The notes under the pieces: generated by a model | Told to the model about the DNA's origin: nothing | The model's database searches: none | The model's input: the letters and a program-made list of their open reading frames with translations, nothing else | Made by a program: the position numbers and the translations under genes | Part shown: one piece after another, positions 24,585 through 34,452 of the stretch | Layout: each line of letters opens with the position of its first letter | How positions within the stretch are numbered: position 1 is the first letter of the stretch | From: Ziziphus jujuba | Taxonomy: Eukaryota > Streptophyta > Magnoliopsida > Rosales > Rhamnaceae | DNA length: 64,000 nucleotides | Assembly (NCBI RefSeq): GCF_031755915.1 | Contig: NC_083388.1 | Coordinates: 13,280,501-13,344,500 of the forward strand | Reading direction: 5' to 3'

Positions 24585-25035
24585 GAGCTACCTTCTCATG
24601 TGCTAAAGCCATCTCTCACCGACCTACTTTAAAAATTTTTGCACATCTGTTGCTATTTGGTTTTTAGATTTTTGCAAGGTTTTTATGACAATCTTTCTTC
24701 ATTTCTTTATTGTAGTTCATGGCTTTAGCGATTTGATCTGTTAGGTAATTTTGTTTGATTCTACAAGCTATTCTCCAAAATTTCTTGTAATAAAAATTGG
24801 CTTTCCTTTATTTTGAGAAAGGGATATTGGGTTTATGATCCTGTTCATCATTTTTATAATAAATCTTTTTCGAGTACCAAATGTTGGATTTTTCTCGTTG
24901 TCGTTGTTGTTTTTTATTTTTATTTTTATTTTTTTCTTCATCTTGATTAAAATTTCAGTTTTTTTAACTCATTATTGATATTTTCATTGTTTTTTCTTGT
25001 TTTTTTTTTTTTTTTATTTGGAGAATTGCTCTATA
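24585..25035. other. Spacer between the ERF-like fragment and the CACTA element
   Basis: The T-rich sequence contains no domain, with possible 3'-flank debris of the ERF-like fragment. The last three bases, ATA (25033-25035), are the left copy of the CACTA target-site duplication. Confidence 0.5.
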
Positions 25036-25058
25036 CACTACGCGAAAATTGATATCTA
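25036..25058 (+). repeat. Left terminal inverted repeat of the CACTA element
   Basis: CACTACGCGAAAATTGATA; the first six bases are identical to the right terminus and a TTGATA block is shared after a small length difference. Confidence 0.88.
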
Positions 25059-25159
25059 GCGACACTTATTTAGCGACGCTACAAAACAAACACGTCTGAA
25101 AAAACAAAACCGCGACTCTGAGGTTAATGCGTCAGTAAAAATTCAATAAATATACGACG

Positions 25160-25510
25160 TACTATATAGATTGTGCGTCGCCTGTTCTCTCCTCCACTTT
25201 TTTTTTTTAGTTCTTTTAATTAATCTTAATTTAACAACAAATAACCCATAAAGATATTAGAGCAACATAACTGAGGTTGATTTTTTTTTTTCTTCTTTGT
25301 TATACGTTTAACAGGCGACCCACTAGTAAGATTGTGCGTCGCCTGTTCTTTTTTCATTTAATTTTTTTTAGATCTTTTAATCAATCTAATTTTATTTTAA
25401 TAATAACAATCAATAAAAATATTAGTGCACCAAAACTGAGGTTTATATATATACATATATATATAGTTAACAGGCGAGGCACCAATAAGATTGTGCGTCG
25501 CCTGTTCTTT
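25160..25510. repeat. Left subterminal repeats, about 160 bp per unit
   Basis: TTGTGCGTCGCCTGTTCT recurs at about 25170, 25332 and 25491, each preceded by an ACAGGCGA-type partial inverse and followed by T-run, AT-rich spacer and ACTGAGGTT. This series grades into the 247-bp array. Confidence 0.75.
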
Positions 25511-26572
25511 TTTTTTTTTCAATTTTTTTGTTTAAACATTTAAAAAAAAAATCAAAATAGGACCATAACAAGAATTGAACCCAAGACCTCTTACACTCTC
25601 AAGAAATCACCACACCACTAGGCCAAATCACTTATATGTACTAATACAACAAAAATTGGCTAATATAGTGTTAGGCGATGCATTATTCAAACAATGCGTC
25701 GCCAAATACAAGAACAGGCGACGCATTCCTCAACAAATGCGTCGCCTGTTATTTTTTTTTTTTTTCTTTTTTTTTTTCAATTTTTTTGTTTAAACATTTA
25801 AAAAAAATAAAATCAAAATAAGACCATAACAAGAATTGAACCCAAGACCTCACTCACTCTCAGAAAATCACCACACCACTAAGTCAAATCACTTATATGT
25901 ACTAATACAGCAAAAATTGGCTAATAGAGTGTTAGGCGACGCATTATTAAAACAATGCGTCGCCAAATACAAGAACAGGCCAGTATTCCTCAACAAATGC
26001 GTCGCCTGTTCTTTTTTTTTTTTCAATTTTTTTGTTTAAACATTTAAAAAAAATAAAATCAAAATAGGACCATAACAAAAATTGAACCCAGGACCTCATA
26101 CACTCTCAGGAAATAATCACACCACTAGGCCAAATCACTTATATGTACTAATACAGCAAAAATTGGCTAATATAGTGTTAGGCGACGCATTATTCAAACA
26201 ATGCGTCGCCAAATACAAAAACAGGCGACGTATTCCTCAACAAATGCGTCGCCTGTTCTTTTTTTTTTTTCAATTTTTTTGTTTAAACATTTAAAAAAAA
26301 TAAAATCAAAATAGGACCATAACAAGAATTGAACCAAGGACCTCATACACACTCAGGAAATAACCACACCACTAGGCCAAATCACTTATATGTATTAATA
26401 CAGCAAAAATTGGCTAATATAGTGTTAGGCGACGCATTATTCAAACAATGCGTCGCCAAATACAAGAACAGGCGACGTATTCCTCAACAAATACGTCGCC
26501 TGTTCTTTTTTTTTTTTCAATTTTTTTGTTTAAACATTTAAAAAAAATAAAATCAAAATAGGACCATAACAA

Positions 26573-26626
26573 GAATTGAACCAAGGACCTCATACACTCT
26601 CAGGAAATCACCACACCACTAGGCCA
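26573..26626 (-). promoter_or_regulatory. tRNA/SINE-like internal RNA polymerase III promoter, one representative of about 22
   Basis: On the minus strand the unit reads TGGCCTAGTGG (A-box consensus TRGCnnAGTGG; 26616-26626) and, 33 bases later, GGTTCAATTC (B-box consensus GGTTCGAnTC; 26573-26582). Some 20-25 bases further are T runs that could end pol III transcription. The arrangement is that of a tRNA-derived SINE head. Acceptor and T-stem pairing are poor, so it is not a working tRNA. The same block recurs in every monomer, with only small changes. Transcription is inference. Confidence 0.5.
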
Positions 26627-28667
26627 AATCACTTATATGTACTAATACAGCAACAATTGGCTAATATAGTATTAGGCGACGCATTATTCAAACAATGCGT
26701 CGCCAAATACAAGAACAGGCGACGCATTCCTCAACAAATGCGTCGCCTATTCTTTTTTTTTTTTCAATTTTTTTGTTTAAACATTTAAAAAAAATAAAAT
26801 CAAAATAGGACCATAACAAGAATTGAACCCAGGACCTCTACACTATTAGAAAATCACCACACCACTAAGCCAAATCACTTATATGTACTAATACAGCAAA
26901 AATTGGCTAATAGAGTGTTAGGCGACGCATTATTGAAACAATGCGTTGCCAAATACAAGAACAGGCGACGTATTCCTCCACAAATGCGTCGCCTGTTCTT
27001 TTTTTTTTTCAATTTTTTTGTTTAAACATTTAAAAAAAATAATATCAAAATAGGACCATAACAAGAATTAAACCAAGGACCTCATACACTCTCAGGAAAT
27101 CACCACACCACTAGGCCAAATCACTTATATGTACTAATACAGCAACAATTGGCTAATATAGTGTTAAAAAAAAAATCAAAATAAAACCATAACAAGAATT
27201 GAACCAAGGACCTTCTACACTGTCAAGAAATCACCACACCACTAGGCCAAATCACTTATATGTAGTAATATAGCCAAAATTGGCTAATATAGTGTTAGGC
27301 GACGCATTATTGAAACAATGCGTCGCCAAATACAAGAACAGGCGACGTATTCCTCAATGCGTCGCCTGTTCTTTTTTTTTTTCAATTTATTTGTTTAAAC
27401 ATTTAAAAAAATAAAATCAAAATAGGACCATAACAAGAATTGAACCCAGGACCTCATACACTCTCAGGAAATCACCACACCACTAGGCCAAATCACTTAT
27501 ATGTACTAATACAGCAAACATTGGCTAATAGAGTGTTAGGCGACGCATTGTTTCAACAATGCGTCGCCAAATACAAGAACAGGCGTATTCCTCAACAAAT
27601 GCGTCGCCTGTTCTTTTTTTTTTTCAATTTTTTTGTTTAAACATTTAAAAAAAAATCAAAATAAGACCATAACAAGAATTGAACCAAGGACCTTCTACAC
27701 TCTCAAGAAATCACCACACCACTAGGCCAAATCACTTATATGTAGTAATATAGCCAAAATTGGCTAATATAGTGTTAGGCGACGCATTATTGAAACAATG
27801 CGTCGCCAAATACAAGAACAGGCGACGTATTCCTCAACAAATGCGTCGCCTGTTCTTTTTTTTTTTCAATTTATTTGTTTAAACATTTTAAAAAAAATAA
27901 AATCAAAATAGGACCATAACAAGAATTGAACCTAGGACCTCCTACACTCTCAAAAATCACCACACCACTAGGCCAAATCACTTATATGTAGTAATATAGC
28001 AAAAATTGGCTAATATAGTGTTAGGCGACGCATTATTGAAACAATGCGTCGCCAAATACAAGAACAGGCGACGTATTCCTCAACAAATGCGTCGCCTGTT
28101 CTTTTTTTTTTTCAATTTTTTTGTTTAAACATTTAAAAAAAATAAAATCAAAATAGGACCATATCAAGAATTGAACCAAGGACCTCATACACTCTCAAAA
28201 AATCACCACACCACTAGGCCAAATTACTTATATGTACTAATACAGTAAAAATTGGCTAATAGAGTGTTAGGCGACGCATTATTCAAACAATGCGTCGCCA
28301 AATACAAAAACAGGCGACGTATTCCTCAACAAATGCGTCGCCTGTTCTTTTTTTTTTTTCAATTTTTTTGTTTAAACATTTAAAAAAAATAAAATCAAAA
28401 TAGGACCATAACAAGAATTGAACCCAAAACTTCATACACTCTCAGAAAATCACCACACCACTAGGCCAAATCGCTTATATGTAGTAATACAGCAAACATT
28501 GGCTAATATAGTGTTAGGCGACGCATTATTGAATCAATGCGTCGCCAAATACAAGAACAGGCGACGCATTCCTCAACAAATGCGTCGCCTGTTCCTTTTT
28601 TTTTTTTTTCAATTTTTTTGTTTAAACATTTAAAAAATATAAAATCAAAATAGGACCATAACAAGAA
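26576..28667. repeat. Higher-order repeat, copy 1 (2,092 bp)
   Basis: This block of about eight and a half monomers recurs at 28668-30760. Matching landmarks lie 2,092-2,094 bp apart (26576/28668, 27440/29532, 28418/30512), including the ~120-bp deletion and the TTTCAACAATGCG variant. Only a handful of substitutions separate the copies. Confidence 0.92.
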
Positions 28668-30760
28668 TTGAACCAAGGACCTCATACACTCTCAGGAAAT
28701 CACCACACCACTAGGCCAAATCACTTATATGTACTAATACAGCAACAATTGGCTAATATAGTATTAGGCGACGCATTATTCAAACAATGCGTCGCCAAAT
28801 ACAAGAACAGGCGACGCATTCCTCAACAAATGCGTCGCCTGTTCTTTTTTTTTTTTCAATTTTTTTGTTTAAACATTTAAAAAAAATAAAATTAAAATAG
28901 GACCATAACAAGAATTGAACCCAGGACCTCTACACTATTAGAAAATCACCACACCACTAAGCCAAATCACTTATATGTACTAATACAGCAAAAATTGGCT
29001 AATAGAGTGTTAGGCGACGCATTATTGAAACAATGCGTCGCCAAATACAAGAACAGGCGACGTATTCCTCCACAAATGCGTCGCCTGTTCTTTTTTTTTT
29101 TCAATTTTTTTGTTTAAACATTTAAAAAAAATAATATCAAAATAGGACCATAACAAGAATTAAACCAAGGACCTCATACACTCTCAGGAAATCACCACAC
29201 CACTAGGCCAAATCACTTATATGTACTAATACAGCAACAATTGGCTAATATAGTGTTAAAAAAAAAATCAAAATAAAACCATAACAAGAATTGAACCAAG
29301 GACCTTCTACACTGTCAAGAAATCACCACACCACTAGGCCAAATCACTTATATGTAGTAATATAGCCAAAATTGGCTAATATAGTGTTAGGCGACGCATT
29401 ATTGAAACAATGCGTCGCCAAATACAAGAACAGGCGACGTATTCCTCAATGCGTCGCCTGTTCTTTTTTTTTTTCAATTTATTTGTTTAAACATTTAAAA
29501 AAATAAAATCAAAATAGGACCATAACAAGAATTGAACCCAGGACCTCATACACTCTCAGGAAATCACCACACCACTAGGCCAAATCACTTATATGTACTA
29601 ATACAGCAAACATTGGCTAATAGAGTGTTAGGCGACGCATTGTTTCAACAATGCGTCGCCAAATACAAGAACAGGCGTATTCCTCAACAACTGCGTCGCC
29701 TGTTCTTTTTTTTTTTTCAATTTTTTTGTTTAAACATTTAAAAAAAAAATCAAAATAAGACCATAACAAGAATTGAACCAAGGACCTTCTACACTCTCAA
29801 GAAATCACCACACCACTAGGCCAAATCACTTATATGTAGTAATATAGCCAAAATTGGCTAATATAGTGTTAGGCGACGCATTATTGAAACAATGCGTCGC
29901 CAAATACAAGAACAGGCGACGTATTCCTCAACAAATGCGTCGCCTGTTCTTTTTTTTTTTCAATTTATTTGTTTAAACATTTTAAAAAAAATAAAATCAA
30001 AATAGGACCATAACAAGAATTGAACCTAGGACCTCCTACACTCTCAAAAATCACCACACCACTAGGCCAAATCACTTATATGTAGTAATATAGCAAAAAT
30101 TGGCTAATATAGTGTTAGGCGACGCATTATTGAAACAATGCGTCGCCAAATACAAGAACAGGCGACGTATTCCTCAACAAATGCGTCGCCTGTTCTTTTT
30201 TTTTTTCAATTTTTTTGTTTAAACATTTAAAAAAAATAAAATCAAAATAGGACCATAACAAGAATTGAACCAAGGACCTCATACACTCTCAAAAAATCAC
30301 CACACCACTAGGCCAAATTACTTATATGTACTAATACAGTAAAAATTGGCTAATAGAGTGTTAGGCGACGCATTATTCAAACAATGCGTCGCCAAATACA
30401 AGAATAGGCGACGTATTCCTCAACAAATGCGTCGCCTGTTCTTTTTTTTTTTTCAATTTTTTTGTTTAAACATTTAAAAAAAATAAAATCAAAATAGGAC
30501 CATAACAAGAATTGAACCCAAAACTTCATACACTCTCAGAAAATCACCACACCACTAGGCCAAATCGCTTATATGTAGTAATACAGCAAACATTGGCTAA
30601 TATAGTGTTAGGCGACGCATTATTGAATCAATGCGTCGCCAAATACAAGAACAGGCGACGCATTCCTCAACAAATGCGTCGCCTGTTCCTTTTTTTTTTT
30701 TTTCAATTTTTTTGTTTAAACATTTAAAAAAAAAATAAAATCAAAATAGGACCATAACAA
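28668..30760. repeat. Higher-order repeat, copy 2
   Basis: This is the second copy of the 2.09-kb block. Differences from copy 1 include GCGTTGCC against GCGTCGCC, AATCAAAAT against AATTAAAAT, and AAAAACAGGCG against AGAATAGGCG. The duplication is therefore recent compared with divergence among single monomers. Confidence 0.92.
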
Positions 30761-30810
30761 GAATTGAACCCAAGACCTCCTACACTCTCAAGAAATCACC
30801 ACACCACAGG

Positions 30811-31474
30811 CAATCCTTCTTGAAGAGAATACGTCGCCTATTCTCTCAATTAACAAAAACAAAAATTTTGAAAGACATGCAAATTTTATAAAGAATAAAG
30901 GTGTACTTGAAAAACAGAAAAATAAATAGCAATCTTCGATATTTTGCTTCGCATTTTTAAGAAATATTTTCAGTTTTTATTTGTAGTTGAAAAGTACAAA
31001 TATTAATAAAAGAAAAAAAATGCAATTGGGAGAAAAGGCGCGTTCTTGCCATTTTTTGAAAATTTTTGGCGCGTTTTTAAATTTTTACGCGCTCCTTTAA
31101 ATCCATTTTTTCTTTTTTAAAACTACATCAAGTACACCACCTAATCGATATTAGATTTGGAAGCAATCTAAGAGAGACTTGAAGGGTGAGATATTCCAAG
31201 TTTCATTTTTCATTTGCCTACGTTGTCGTCGGCCGAGAAGCTTCTCTTTGTCGCCCTCGTGATTTTTTGGTTTTCTTCTTTCTTTATCTCCATCATTTAG
31301 GTGAGTTTCTTTTTTCTTAACATGAGGTGGGTTGTTTTTTTTTTTTTTTTTTTCATTTTAACTGCAGCTTAGGTTCATTGGGTTTTATTAATCTTGCTTT
31401 TTTAGAAATTATGTTTGTGATATTGCTTGACATTATTTTGTTAAGTTCAACAAGTATTTTGTGTTGAAGATTAA
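30811..31474 (+). other. CACTA internal segment between array and split frame
   Basis: The array breaks off at about 30810. GC-containing words (GGCGCG, TTTACGCGCTCC) near 31038-31100 are followed by a less AT-rich stretch at 31195-31300 ending in a splice-donor-like ATTTAG/GTGAGT (31300). This could be a promoter and 5' non-coding exon of the transposon's gene, but that is inference. Confidence 0.35.
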
Positions 31475-31843
31475 CTTGAATCAAGATGGTCTATTGTTTT
31501 AACTTCACCACAACATCGTACGGTTGTTGAAGAAGATGTTCTTGGAGATACAAAGATGGCTCACAATCCATTTGTCATATAGTTGCCAAGTGTCGATGAA
31601 AATGATAATGAGGATGAATATGAGAGTGACTATGTTTGTAATGACTGTGAGGGGAGAAATGTGATTCGTCGAATCTTAAGAACAATGGTAATATTTTTTA
31701 AATTTTCATTTATACTAAATTACAAATTTAATAATGATTAATATTTATTTATTTTGCATAAGTGCTAATAACTTTTTTAATGTTTCCATATGCAGTATGA
31801 GGATGTAATATCGTCAACAAGAGGTCAACTTCCATCTCAATGA
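31475..31843 (+). pseudogene. Split acidic reading frame, possible end of the CACTA-encoded gene
   Basis: The first exon candidate, 31475-31687, reads ...WSIVLTSPQHRTVVEEDV, then acidic DENDNEDEYESDY, then CNDCEGRNVIRRIL. It contains one stop (TAG, 31580-31582). A GT...AG interval (31688-31795) joins in phase to 31796-31843, which ends in TGA. The order (hydrophobic WSIVL followed by an acidic tail near the gene end) is reminiscent of the C-terminal part of CACTA TNP2-type proteins, but I could not assign a domain. The in-frame stop makes this copy defective. Confidence 0.4.
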
Positions 31844-32109
31844 ATATGCATTCATGGAAGTTTAATTAATATTAAATTTGTTATGAAAAATACAATAGCT
31901 TACAAATTATGTAAAAATATATCAATGAGATGATATTTAATTTATTTGATAATTAATTTGTTATGACAAAATATTTATTTAAAATTTTTGTATTCTATTT
32001 ATTTTGGATGAAGCTAGTTTTCATTTTTTTGTATTTTAATTATTTTTATATTTTTACTATTTTAATCACTTTTCACAAAATTTAAAAAAATTAAAAAAAA
32101 AAAAGAAGG

Positions 32110-32545
32110 GGCGACGCATTAAGAAATAATGCGTCGCTAAAAGTGTCGATCCGTCGTTAAATAGGTGACTCTATTAATGCGTCTCTAAATAGGCAATTCT
32201 ACTAATGCGTCGCTAAATAGTCAACTCTATTAATGCGTCGCTAAATAGGCGACTCTATTAATGCGTCGCTAAATAGTCACTTTATTAATGCGTCGCTAAA
32301 TAGACGACTCTACTAATGCGTCGCTAAATAGTAAAATGCGTCGCTAAATAGGCGACACTGATAATGCGTCGCTAAATAGTCAATGCGTCGCTAAATAGGC
32401 GATTTTATTAATGCGTCGCTAAAAGTAAATATGAGTCGCTAAAAATTCAAAGATAGGCGACTCTTATAATACGTCGCTTGTTGTCTTATAGATTTAGCGA
32501 CAAGACGTTAGGCGACTCCGTGCGATACGTCGTTATTTATTTTGT
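32110..32545. repeat. Right subterminal repeats, GCGTCGCTAAATAG type
   Basis: About twelve direct copies of AATGCGTCGCTAAATAG or close variants are spaced 20-35 bp apart, some paired with GGCGACTCTATT. In En/Spm-like elements subterminal repeats are bound by the element's own accessory protein. That is established for the superfamily and inferred here. Confidence 0.88.
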
Positions 32546-32566
32546 GCGACGCATTTATTGCGTCAG

Positions 32567-32589
32567 TTATCAACGCGATTCTAGTAGTG
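32567..32589 (-). repeat. Right terminal inverted repeat of the CACTA element
   Basis: On the minus strand it reads CACTACTAGAATCGCGTTG, followed outside by the ATA duplication (32590-32592). Confidence 0.88.
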
Positions 32590-32592
32590 ATA

Positions 32593-32707
32593 TGTTTGGC
32601 ATAGTTTATGCATTTTTTTGACTTTTATGTTGATTTCAATACTAACTTTTGGGCTTGCAAAATGTGATATGTGATTTTATTGATTCGATTGTAGACAATT
32701 TTGTCTT

Positions 32708-32741
<34 letters not shown>

Positions 32742-33394
32742 TTTTTTGGGGGGGGGGGGGTGGGGCTTTGTATTTTTTTAATTTTTGTTCAGGATTCCAT
32801 TGGGACGATTTTGTCCGACATATCATTTATATATTCTGATATTTATCTATCCTATCTTGTTTGTACTTTTGTGTGGCCCACGGCTTGTAGTATGTGGCCG
32901 GAAGATATTTGGATTTTTAGGTTTTCAATAATTTGGCTTAAGATTTTATTTTTAAAATGTTTTCCTATATAAATAAACAATAACTTAAATTTGCAACTTA
33001 TGGTATGATATTTTAAAATTATAGATCTTATGCTCCATTATAAAGATTTCTTTGTGAGTATTATTTTTTTTTAAATCAAACTTAATGGGAATTTTTTGGA
33101 AAAAAAATCCAAAATGAAAAAAATAAAAAATAAAATCTCAGAAAAATGTTCGGAGAAAAAAATAAAAATCATAAAATTAAATTTTTAAATTTAAAATTAC
33201 AAAAATAAATTTAAAAATGATGCTAAACTAAATTTTTTTAACTTAAAATTAAAAATAAAAATAAAAAATGATGCTAAAATAAAAATTTATCATTTACCAT
33301 CGAGTTAATGGATCATAGGCAAGTCACATTCAAAATTGGATGGAATCAAAGTTGGGGCCTTTATGTAAAAAAATAAGTTTATGTAAGTGGTTAA
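32593..33394. other. Spacer between CACTA and Copia elements
   Basis: The sequence is AT-rich with a long T run followed by about 12 G (32724-32760) and A-rich tracts near 33090-33290. No gene or RNA is seen. It ends with GTTAA beside the Copia LTR. Confidence 0.55.
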
Positions 33395-33906
33395 TGTTAG
33401 GATTTTAAGGATCTTAATACGCATAATAAATTCCAATCAAGTATAAGATACTAACCTCCGAAGGCAGCTATTGATAAACTATCAATCTACTATCTGCAAA
33501 ACAGAAAACAATGTAAAGTAGTGCCTATGGACACACTACTCTCAAACCACTCTCAGATCTCTGAAAACCCTAATATCAGAATACCGTATAGCATATGTTT
33601 ATTTGCTTGCCCTAGACCTTTTATAGTCTATGCAAGTCACACTTACCTATTAATTTTTAACACACACAAAATATTAATAATTTAATAATATAATAATACT
33701 AGAAAAAATATGGGTAAGTTATTGGGCTTTTAAAGAGAGTTGCTCTTCCAATCTAATGGGCAAACTGGAGTCTTATAGAAAGTGTGTGACCAAGGACCCT
33801 ACTACAAAATAATAATAAAATAAGTCAGTCCCATTAATGGCATAAATAGGTCCTGTAAGTGAGTAATTGATTATGCTAAGTCCACAAATTATTTATTTAT
33901 CTAACA
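33395..33906 (-). repeat. 3' LTR of the Copia element
   Basis: 512 bp, TGTTAGGATTTTAAGG...TTATTTATCTAACA; it is a close match to 40437-40946 with scattered substitutions. Confidence 0.9.
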
Positions 33907-33918
33907 TTCTCCCACTTG
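33907..33918 (-). promoter_or_regulatory. Polypurine tract of the Copia element
   Basis: On the minus strand AAGTGGGAGAA lies immediately before the LTR start TGTTAG. Confidence 0.85.
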
Positions 33919-34452
33919 GACTGCATAATCATCATCATATATATAATCCAAACTTACTTACTACAGAATCTCCCGAACCATATTGCCATTTCATCTAAAT
34001 ATATAGCATACCGACAGGGCATAACAATATACTAGTCTAGGCAATAGAGATTCTCTCAGTAAATCTCCCAAAACATGATACCATTTCAACTGACTACTTT
34101 GCATGCTATAAACTCAGTCTAGGTAATAGAGATTTACCTAACCATGTGCAATCCCCCAACACACAAATACCATTTCATCCAAGCATATTGTGTATCGACA
34201 GGATACAACAATATACCTAAACTAGGTAGTAGGGACTCACCATGGTATTTGTAGATCAACATACACATATATATAGACTAATAGTCTCAACAGGTCTGTA
34301 AATATAGGAGCAATAATATATGTAATATATTATCTTATAAATAAATAATGATCCACCTACATCAATGTATCAAAATACTCAATTAAATAAATAATACTCA
34401 ACATGGATATTACTGCAGAAATTATAACAACTCCCACTAACCCACAGCGGTC

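Larger units (their letters stand above)
25511..30810. repeat. Tandem array, about 22 monomers of ~247 bp
   Basis: Each unit runs: hairpin 1 (GGCGACGCATT ... AATGCGTCGCC), AAATACAAGA, hairpin 2 (ACAGGCGACGCATT ... AATGCGTCGCCTGT), a T-run, TTGTTTAAACATTTAAAA, an A-run, then a tRNA-like block and GGCTAATATAGTGTTA. Hairpin 1 starts near 25673, 25934, 26181, 26428, 26675 and so on to 30609, giving a period of 246-248. Two units (around 27167 and 29260) lack both hairpins through the same ~120-bp deletion. The apparent 60-72-codon frame repeated in each unit is a by-product of the repetition, not a gene. Confidence 0.95.
25036..32589 (+). mobile_element. CACTA-type DNA transposon, non-autonomous, 7,554 bp, with internal palindromic tandem array
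   Basis: The left end is CACTACGCGAAAATTGATA and the right end, read on the other strand, is CACTACTAGAATCGCGTTG. Both are flanked by the 3-bp duplication ATA (25033-25035, 32590-32592), the size expected of CACTA insertions. Subterminal repeats of the type GCGTCGCTAAATAG fill the right end and GCGTCGCCTGTTC-type repeats the left. No TNPD-like transposase core is present. A short split frame (31475-31843) is the only gene-like sequence. Movement would need an enzyme supplied by an autonomous relative. Confidence 0.92.

Noticed and set aside
25575..30727. A repeated 66-72-codon reading frame (MNPGPHTLSGNHHTTRPNHL...) in most array units, which looks like a multigene peptide family
   Set aside because: It is the antisense of the tRNA-like block plus the hairpins and a T-run. 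It recurs only because the DNA repeats, has no codon bias and ends in a poly-Phe run.
25511..30810. CRISPR-like appearance of regularly spaced palindromic repeats
   Set aside because: The whole unit repeats, with no unique spacers, inside a plant transposon. The CACTA termini explain it.
25036..32589. Autonomous CACTA element
   Set aside because: No TNPD/TNP2 transposase core is present between the termini; only the array and a 369-bp split frame remain.
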